Assembly: GCF_003846135.1 (NCBI RefSeq)
Contig: NZ_RHHM01000009.1
Location: 62,001 to 126,000 of the forward strand
DNA: 64,000 bases
Source of the DNA: Erwinia psidii
Lineage (GTDB): Bacteria; Pseudomonadota; Gammaproteobacteria; Enterobacterales; Enterobacteriaceae
Direction: 5' to 3'
Under the pieces are notes generated by a model that was not told the DNA's origin, did no database searches, and worked only from the letters and a program-made list of their open reading frames with translations. Made by a program: the position numbers and the translations under genes. Shown piece by piece: positions 58,313 through 64,000 of this stretch (its first letter is position 1; each line of letters starts with the position of its first letter).

Positions 58313-60868
58313 TCAGAACAGTTCGTGGCTCTGTCCATTGTCCATGATGGTGGTTCCAACGTCGTGAACGGAATATTCTGTCGGCTGAGTACCATTGATG
58401 AAGTATTCCTGGCGTGTGTTACCGCCACCGTTGGCCAGTTTGCCCGTACTACGATCAATGTTTACCGTTACCACGCCGTCAGGTGGCGTCAGCGGCTGCA
58501 CTGGCACTCCATCCAGTGCCACTTTCATATAATCATCCCACGCTGGCTGTGCACTTTTTGCGCCACCTTCATAACCGGAGATCTGATCCTTAATCACCCC
58601 TGATGCGGTGGATCTGCCCAAATCACGGCGATGATCGTCAAAACCGATCCAGACCGACGTCACTACGCCTGGACCATAGCCGGAGAACCATGCGTCTTTA
58701 GAGTTGTTAGTGGTCCCGGTTTTACCACCAATATCGTTACGTTTCAGATCGCGGCTGGCACGCCACCCTGTCCCCATCCAGCCCGGCTCGCCGAAGATGT
58801 TAGAGTTAAGTGCGCTCTTAATCAGAAAAGAGAGTGGGGTATTAATCACATGTGGAGCATATTGCTGCTGGCCATCCTGCTGCATCTGCTGCCGACTGAC
58901 CTGTTCCAACTGTGGCTGGGGAACGGCAATATTCCTGCCTTCCTGTGAAACTGACGGATTTTCCACGCTGTCTTCATTCATCGCGACGGCTTTTTTGGTT
59001 TCACCATAGATCACCGGCAGGTTGCATTCCGTGCAGGCGACTTTGGGCTTCTCTTCAAACAGCGTGATGCCCTGCTCATTCTCAATTTTGCTAATGAACC
59101 ACGGGTCAACCAGGAAGCCACCGTTTGCCATCACCGAATAGCCGCGAACCATTTGCAAAGGCGTAAAGGCGGCGGAACCCAGTGCCAGCGATTCGGTATG
59201 GACGATATTTTGTGCGGGGAAGCCAAAACGTTGCAGATACTCCGCAGCGTAATCGACCCCCATCGCACGCATGGCGCGTACCATCACCACGTTTTTAGAT
59301 TGCCCAAGTCCCTGGCGTAAGCGGATAGGGCCATCATAGGTCGGTGGCGAGTTTTTTGGCCGCCAGTCGGAGCCTGCACCCGCATCCCAGCGAGAGATAG
59401 GCACGTCGTTAAGAATGGAGGCCAGGGTAAGCCCGCGATCCATCGCTGCCGTATACAGGAACGGTTTGATGTTCGAACCGACCTGACGCAGCGCCTGAGT
59501 CGCACGGTTAAATTTACTCTGATTAAAGTCGAAACCACCCACTAAAGCCAGCACCGCACCATTATGTGGGTCGAGAGAAACCAGGGATGAGTTGACATCA
59601 GGCACCTGGCCCAACCACCAGTCACTTGCCACCTGCCGTACCCAAACCTGTTGACCGGGTTGTACCACTTCAGTCAGCGATCTCGGTGTGCTGCCCTGAA
59701 CGGTGTCTGACTTGTAAGCCCGCGCCCAACGCACGCCGGCCATTCCCAACGTAACGCTGCTGCCATCACGCATTAGTGCGGTGGCCCGATCGCCTTCGGC
59801 GTCAGTAATGACCGCCGGGAAAAGTGGACCATAAACCGGGAGTGCTTTCAGCGACTTCAGAATTTCGCTCCGATCCCAGGGACGCTGACCGATTTTCCAC
59901 AGCACGTTGGCCGGACCACGATAGCCATGACGCATGTCATAGTTGATCACGTTGTCCTGCACCGACTTTTGTGCCGCCAGCTGTAGTTTTCGGGTAATGG
60001 TCGTGGTCACCTTAAAGCCATCATTGTAGGCATTATCGCCATAACGCTTGACCATTTCCTGGCGCACCATTTCAGTCAGATAAGGTGCAGAAAAAGCGAT
60101 AACCGGCGCATGATAATTGGCGACCAACGGCGAGAGACGCGCCTCATCATATTGTGAGTGGGTAATGTAATGCTGATCCAGCATACGGCTCAGCACCACA
60201 TTACGCCGCTGGAGCGCACGTTCATGCGAGTAAAGTGGGTTAAACGTCGACGGGGCTTTAGGCAGACCGGCAATCATCGCCATTTCACTCAGTGACAGCT
60301 CATCGACATTCTTACCGAAATAGACCTGAGCCGCCGCCCCGATGCCATAAGCACGGTAGCCGAGATAGATTTTATTCAGATACAGCTCAAGAATGTCATC
60401 CTTGCTCATCAACTGCTCGATGCGTATTGCGAGAAAGGCCTCCTTGATTTTACGCATTAACGTGCGTTCAGGGCTGAGGAAGAAGTTACGGGCCAGCTGC
60501 TGGGTGATGGTGCTTGCACCCTGCGAAGCATGACCGGAAACCATCGCGATACTTGCTGCACGGAAAATACCAATGGGATCAACCCCATGATGCTCATAGA
60601 AGCGGCTGTCTTCAGTGGCGATAAACGCCTTCACTAACAACGGCGGCATTTTCTGTAATTTCAGAGGAATACGGCGCTTTTCACCGTACTGAGCAATCAG
60701 CTCATTATCGGCACTGTAAACCTGCATGGGCGTTTGCAGCCGCACATCTTTCAGCGTGGTGACATCGGGCAGCTGTGGCTCTATGTAAGTGTAAAGACCA
60801 TAGATCGAGCCTGCTCCCAGCAAAATGCAACACAGTGCAAGGATCAAAAAATACTTTACGAACTTCAC
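58313..60868 (-). CDS. mrcA: Penicillin-binding protein 1a MrcA
   Basis: An 851-residue bifunctional peptidoglycan synthase anchored by an N-terminal membrane segment (about 8-28). The GT51 transglycosylase domain has EDSRFYEHHGVDPIGIFRA and GASTITQQLARNFF; an OB-like insert follows; the transpeptidase domain has the nucleophile in GSNIKPF, the second motif in GQSKNVVM and the third in GGKTGTTNN. It is divergent from hofM, as in E. coli. Confidence 0.96.
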   Translation of the reverse strand: MKFVKYFLILALCCILLGAGSIYGLYTYIEPQLPDVTTLKDVRLQTPMQVYSADNELIAQYGEKRRIPLKLQKMPPLLVKAFIATEDSRFYEHHGVDPIGIFRAASIAMVSGHASQGASTITQQLARNFFLSPERTLMRKIKEAFLAIRIEQLMSKDDILELYLNKIYLGYRAYGIGAAAQVYFGKNVDELSLSEMAMIAGLPKAPSTFNPLYSHERALQRRNVVLSRMLDQHYITHSQYDEARLSPLVANYHAPVIAFSAPYLTEMVRQEMVKRYGDNAYNDGFKVTTTITRKLQLAAQKSVQDNVINYDMRHGYRGPANVLWKIGQRPWDRSEILKSLKALPVYGPLFPAVITDAEGDRATALMRDGSSVTLGMAGVRWARAYKSDTVQGSTPRSLTEVVQPGQQVWVRQVASDWWLGQVPDVNSSLVSLDPHNGAVLALVGGFDFNQSKFNRATQALRQVGSNIKPFLYTAAMDRGLTLASILNDVPISRWDAGAGSDWRPKNSPPTYDGPIRLRQGLGQSKNVVMVRAMRAMGVDYAAEYLQRFGFPAQNIVHTESLALGSAAFTPLQMVRGYSVMANGGFLVDPWFISKIENEQGITLFEEKPKVACTECNLPVIYGETKKAVAMNEDSVENPSVSQEGRNIAVPQPQLEQVSRQQMQQDGQQQYAPHVINTPLSFLIKSALNSNIFGEPGWMGTGWRASRDLKRNDIGGKTGTTNNSKDAWFSGYGPGVVTSVWIGFDDHRRDLGRSTASGVIKDQISGYEGGAKSAQPAWDDYMKVALDGVPVQPLTPPDGVVTVNIDRSTGKLANGGGNTRQEYFINGTQPTEYSVHDVGTTIMDNGQSHELF

Positions 60869-61019
60869 CTGATATTTTCCATTTTAAGTCGCCTGGACAG
60901 TTTATAAACAATCGCGCGGTAGTATAAAGGCAAGCCAGACGCCTGGATACCTCAATTTCTGATACAGGTAACTTCAGACCGGGTAATTTCTGGCATTGAC
61001 AATATGGAGATCACATTAA

Positions 61020-61844
61020 ATGGCATTTATGACATGGCAAGTCGGTCTGGATATACAAAATGGACAACTTTGTGCCCTCGCTGTCCAGAGGCGTCGCAAC
61101 GGCTGGCAATTGCGTCACTGGTGGCAACATGCTTTGCCGCACGATACGTTGACAGATGGTCAACTGCAACGCTCTGAGGTGTTCACGACCCTATTACAAC
61201 GCTTTCGAAAACAGCTGCCTTACCGTGTTTCACTGCGGGTTGGGTTTCCGCCTCAACTGGTATTGCAACGTAAGCTTGAGGTGACACGCCAGCAGTTACG
61301 GGAGCCGCATTGCGGCAGCTACATTTACGCCGCTGCGAAACGCTTTTTTCCTGTTGAACCTGAAACGTTGACGCTGGATTATCGTCAGCCGCAACAGCGA
61401 GACGACCAGCTATGGCTTACCGCCACACGGCGTGAGGCGTTGCAAGGTTGGTTACACTGCCTGCATGAAGCGGATCTGTCACCTCAGGTGCTGGAACTGA
61501 CACCCACCGCGCTGTTTGTGCTGGCAAAAAATATGCGGCTTGACCCCGGAGCTGTACTGGTGCACCGGTTATACGACCACTGGCTATGGTGTTGTCCCTT
61601 CCGGCAACCAAATTGGGGATGCTGCTCACTGCAGGACGCACCAGATTTTACAAGCCTCCGACGGGTGCACCTGCCTGATGTGAACTCTTTTTATTACAGC
61701 GCGATAATGGATACGCCACTACCAGAAGGCGCCCGGTGGTTAAATCCACTCGCTGTGCTTGCTCATATGCAGCCTCCGCTACCGATAAATCCTGGTGCAT
61801 TTACCCTGGCCGCCGGACTGGCGTTGCGACCTGGGGACGCCTGA
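61020..61844 (+). CDS. hofM: PilM-like pilus assembly ATPase-fold protein HofM
   Basis: A 274-residue member of the HofM/PilM family; MAFMTWQVGLDIQNGQL matches the E. coli start and the actin-like fold of PilM. In E. coli hofMNOPQ (comA-E like) is needed to use external DNA as a carbon source, and the complex resembles type IV pilus assembly. It opens hofMNOPQ; its TGA shares a base with the hofN ATG (TGATG at 61842-61846). Sequence is diverged from E. coli but the gene order is the same. Confidence 0.85.
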   Translation: MAFMTWQVGLDIQNGQLCALAVQRRRNGWQLRHWWQHALPHDTLTDGQLQRSEVFTTLLQRFRKQLPYRVSLRVGFPPQLVLQRKLEVTRQQLREPHCGSYIYAAAKRFFPVEPETLTLDYRQPQQRDDQLWLTATRREALQGWLHCLHEADLSPQVLELTPTALFVLAKNMRLDPGAVLVHRLYDHWLWCCPFRQPNWGCCSLQDAPDFTSLRRVHLPDVNSFYYSAIMDTPLPEGARWLNPLAVLAHMQPPLPINPGAFTLAAGLALRPGDA

Positions 61845-62422
61845 TGGTGCTGGTTAATTTTTTGCCATGGCGCGATCAACTGCTTCGGGCGAGGTTACAC
61901 CGCTGGTCGCTGATATTATTGGTTTTACTGGCGGTTTTTCTTGCTGGACTGCTGCCGGTTGTCGGTCTGCATACGCTGAATACCCAGCTGGCTAAGGCGG
62001 TACAGCGGCAGCATGAAGCGGGGCAGCAGCTGAATGGCGTTAAAGTCAGGATAGATGCATTGACCCGACAGCGTGAGTCTTTGCAGCAACAGTTCATCCT
62101 GCAACAGCAACAGCAGGCGCACATGGCAGGGTGGGCTGATTTTGCTGGCGGGCTTGCCATGAAGCTGCCCGCCACTCTGTGGCTAAGTGAGCTGAACAAA
62201 ACGCCGCAGCGCCTTACCCTGGCTGGCTTTTGTCTGGCGATAGCGGATGTCCGGCTGCTCAGACAGCAGCTGTTGCAGGCACCGTTATTCAGCGAGGTCA
62301 GAACCGGCAAGCTTAGCCGGGACCGGCAGGGGGTTATCCGGTTCAGTCTGCAAGCGGTCCTGAAACACAATACGGTGGAGATATCTGAACAACGCACTAA
62401 AAAGGGGGGCGAAAAACCATGA
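61844..62422 (+). CDS. hofN: PilN-like inner-membrane protein HofN
   Basis: A 192-residue protein. VNFLPWRDQLLRARLHRWSL is the PilN start with the conserved NFLPWR motif; one membrane segment (LILLVLLAVFLAGLLPVV) and a coiled coil rich in Gln (RQRESLQQQFILQQQQQAH) follow. The start at ATG 61844 is chosen because it overlaps the hofM stop; longer starts lie in hofM. Confidence 0.85.
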   Translation: MVLVNFLPWRDQLLRARLHRWSLILLVLLAVFLAGLLPVVGLHTLNTQLAKAVQRQHEAGQQLNGVKVRIDALTRQRESLQQQFILQQQQQAHMAGWADFAGGLAMKLPATLWLSELNKTPQRLTLAGFCLAIADVRLLRQQLLQAPLFSEVRTGKLSRDRQGVIRFSLQAVLKHNTVEISEQRTKKGGEKP

Positions 62423-62922
62423 GCCATAACTGGCTTACTGGCTGGTTATATCTTCCTTTGTGGTGGCGCGTTCTCACGCTTTTGCTGGGCAGCTTGCTGC
62501 TGGCTTGCGCGTTGTGGTGGTGTGGCCTTCGGCCCATGCTGCATCAGGCTGAGGTGCTGAACAGAATGCTGTGGCAACAGTCAGCACACAACCGTCTCAC
62601 CCAACGAGCTCTGCTGCGTCAACCGCCGCCGCCGCTGCTTGAGGCAGATATTACCCGGTTAGAAAATGCGCTGTTGCCTGCGAAGTATGGCGGAGGATCA
62701 CTGGCTGCGCTGATCGCCCATTCAGGTGGCACGATGGAAACATGGCAGCCAGATAACCAGGGAGGTGAGCTGACAGTGCGTATGGGCTGGCGCGGGTTTC
62801 TGGCTGTTCTTGCCTATTTACGTGGCTTATCCCCGGGGATCGTACTGTCCGGTTTTTCGCTGAGTGAACAGGAGGGGCTGCTGCTGGTCAGGTTATCAAT
62901 GGTGCTGAATGATGATTTATAA
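62419..62922 (+). CDS. hofO: PilO-like protein HofO
   Basis: A 167-residue protein with one membrane segment near the N-terminus (VLTLLLGSLLLACALWWCGL), a helical stretch and a small alpha/beta domain with WRGFLAVLAYLRGLSPGIVLSGFSL, like PilO. It is longer than E. coli HofO (146). It overlaps hofN by four bases (ATGA) and hofP by 14. Confidence 0.8.
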   Translation: MSHNWLTGWLYLPLWWRVLTLLLGSLLLACALWWCGLRPMLHQAEVLNRMLWQQSAHNRLTQRALLRQPPPPLLEADITRLENALLPAKYGGGSLAALIAHSGGTMETWQPDNQGGELTVRMGWRGFLAVLAYLRGLSPGIVLSGFSLSEQEGLLLVRLSMVLNDDL

Positions 62923-63349
62923 CCGATGGTGCAGCACTCTGTTGACGTTAAGCCTGAGCTTTTCTGGTCCGTGCCATGCTGAACGCGATCCTTTCCGGCC
63001 GCCTCAGGATATTGAATGTCTGAATGCACCGCCCGTTGCTCCTGCCTGGCAACTACGCGGCGTTGTGGGTAATCCAGGGGATTACCGGGCATGGCTGGTT
63101 TCTCCACAGGGTGTCGGCAGGCTCTGGGCAAAAGGTCAGAGGCCGGATGAACGCTGGCAATTGTCTCAGCTGGAGGCGTTCAGTATCACCCTTGTCCATT
63201 GGCATGGATGCGCTGCATCGCTGAAAATGATGTTAAAAGGGAATATTTATGCAAAGGAAAAGGATTATATCCATGCTGGCGCTGATTCTGTTATCAGCCC
63301 TGCCACCGCTATACGGCAGCCCAACAGCGTTGTCTCTGGCATTCGATGA
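62909..63349 (+). CDS. hofP: PilP-like protein HofP
   Basis: A 146-residue protein with an N-terminal signal-like segment (WCSTLLTLSLSFSGPCHA) and the RDPFRPPQDIE motif of HofP (E. coli: RDPFKPPED). The last 34 codons overlap the hofQ start by 101 bases, which is unusual; either a real long overlap or a frameshift that extended the gene is possible. Confidence 0.7.
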   Translation: MMIYNRWCSTLLTLSLSFSGPCHAERDPFRPPQDIECLNAPPVAPAWQLRGVVGNPGDYRAWLVSPQGVGRLWAKGQRPDERWQLSQLEAFSITLVHWHGCAASLKMMLKGNIYAKEKDYIHAGADSVISPATAIRQPNSVVSGIR

Positions 63350-64000
63350 TGTTCCCGTTGGTCAGGTTCTTCAGGCGCTGGCAGATTACCGGCAGCTTAA
63401 TTTAGTGGTGGGTCCTGGCGTTGAAGGGGCATTATCGCTCCGCTTGCATAATGTGCCGTGGCCACAGGCGCTGGCGCTGGTAGCCCGGATGGGCAAGTTA
63501 AGCATTGAGCAGCAGGACAATATCCTGTTGGCCTGGCCGCAAAGCTGGCAGCAGGAAAAAGATCATCAGGAGGCCCTGCGCCAGCAAAAGGAGGAAAATG
63601 CCCAGCCTTTGCATACACGTGTGCTGACGTTGCACTATGCCGACGCGGCAACGGTGAACAACAGCCTTGTAGCCGAACGCAGCACGCTGATGACGCCACG
63701 CGGTAGCGTAACTGTTGATAGCAGAACTAACAGTCTGCTGCTGCGCGACACACCAGCGGCGTTGGAAGAAACCCGCCGCTGGGTCACCGCGTTTGACAGA
63801 CCACTGGAACAGATTGAGCTGTCGGCACATATTGTCACTATCAGTGAAGACAGTCTGCGTGAGCTGGGCGTGAGCTGGGCGATGAGTGCAGATGAGCAGG
63901 TTAATCGCGCACTGCGGGCAAGCCAGTTACGGGTTAATCTGGCCGCCGCCAGTCCGGCGCTAACGGCTGGCGTATCCGTAGCCCGGTTAAATGGACGATT
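63249..64000 (+). CDS. hofQ: Outer-membrane secretin HofQ (3' end outside window)
   Basis: The first 250 codons of a secretin. MQRKRIISMLALILLSALPP is a signal peptide; FDDVPVGQVLQALADYRQLN is the STN/N0 domain; TLHYADAATVNNSL and GSVTVDSRTNSLLLRD are N1-type repeats; IELSAHIVTISEDSLRELGVSW leads into the ring-forming core, which lies past the right edge. ATG 63249 has AAGGGA about six bases upstream. The frame is open to the last base. It would form the outer-membrane pore of the HofMNOPQ complex. Confidence 0.9.
   Translation, partial: MQRKRIISMLALILLSALPPLYGSPTALSLAFDDVPVGQVLQALADYRQLNLVVGPGVEGALSLRLHNVPWPQALALVARMGKLSIEQQDNILLAWPQSWQQEKDHQEALRQQKEENAQPLHTRVLTLHYADAATVNNSLVAERSTLMTPRGSVTVDSRTNSLLLRDTPAALEETRRWVTAFDRPLEQIELSAHIVTISEDSLRELGVSWAMSADEQVNRALRASQLRVNLAAASPALTAGVSVARLNGR

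Overview
The window is chromosomal DNA of a plant-associated enterobacterium, most likely Erwiniaceae (Erwinia-like). The gene order is close to the E. coli 75-76 min region: ryhB/yhhY, gntRKU, yhgN, asd, glgBXCAP, glpD, glpEGR, malPQ, nfuA, gntX, bioH, feoAB, tex, greB, ompR-envZ, pckA, hslOR, igaA, nudE, mrcA, hofMNOPQ. Into this backbone are set type III (Hrp) effector genes typical of plant pathogens. I cannot name the species from the sequence.

Region 1 (1-4.7 kb) is an effector island full of decayed mobile DNA. It starts with the 3' part of an OspG/NleH/HopBF1-like kinase effector, followed by wrecks of an IS630-family and an IS110/IS1111-family transposase. Next comes a HrpL-type hrp box (3471-3498), a decayed ShcF-like chaperone (3522-3781) and an intact HopF/AvrPphF-family effector (3830-4456). 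Region 2 (4.7-15.7 kb) has yhhY, the Fur-controlled small RNA RyhB (not a protein gene), yhhW, and gluconate genes gntR-gntK-gntU with a perfect GntR operator. A three-gene sugar-acid operon (MFS transporter, glucarate dehydratase-type enolase, periplasmic lactonase) is inserted before yhgN and asd, and a degenerate ERIC element lies upstream of asd. Region 3 (16-25.6 kb) is the complete glycogen operon glgBXCAP.

Region 4 (25.6-29.8 kb) is a second accessory island between glgP and glpD: a resolvase remnant, a frame-broken PAAR-like gene, a PAAR-like/Tle1 phospholipase effector gene and a DUF2931 lipoprotein, probably its immunity protein. Region 5 (29.8-45.3 kb) holds glpD with tandem GlpR operators, glpEGR, malPQ without malT beside it, gntX-nfuA, bioH, a DUF1471 protein, a YcjM-type sugar phosphorylase and feoAB without feoC. 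Region 6 (45.4-64 kb) holds tex, greB, ompR-envZ, pckA, hslR-hslO, igaA, nudE, mrcA and hofMNOPQ (hofQ runs off the right edge). Between envZ and pckA is a gene made mostly of seven near-identical 66-bp tandem repeats, the least explained object in the window.

Together the backbone covers carbon storage (glg, mal), gluconate/glycerol/gluconeogenic metabolism (gnt, glp, pck), iron supply (feo, ryhB) and envelope sensing (envZ/ompR, igaA, mrcA). The accessory islands carry host-directed (type III) and competitor-directed (type VI) functions.
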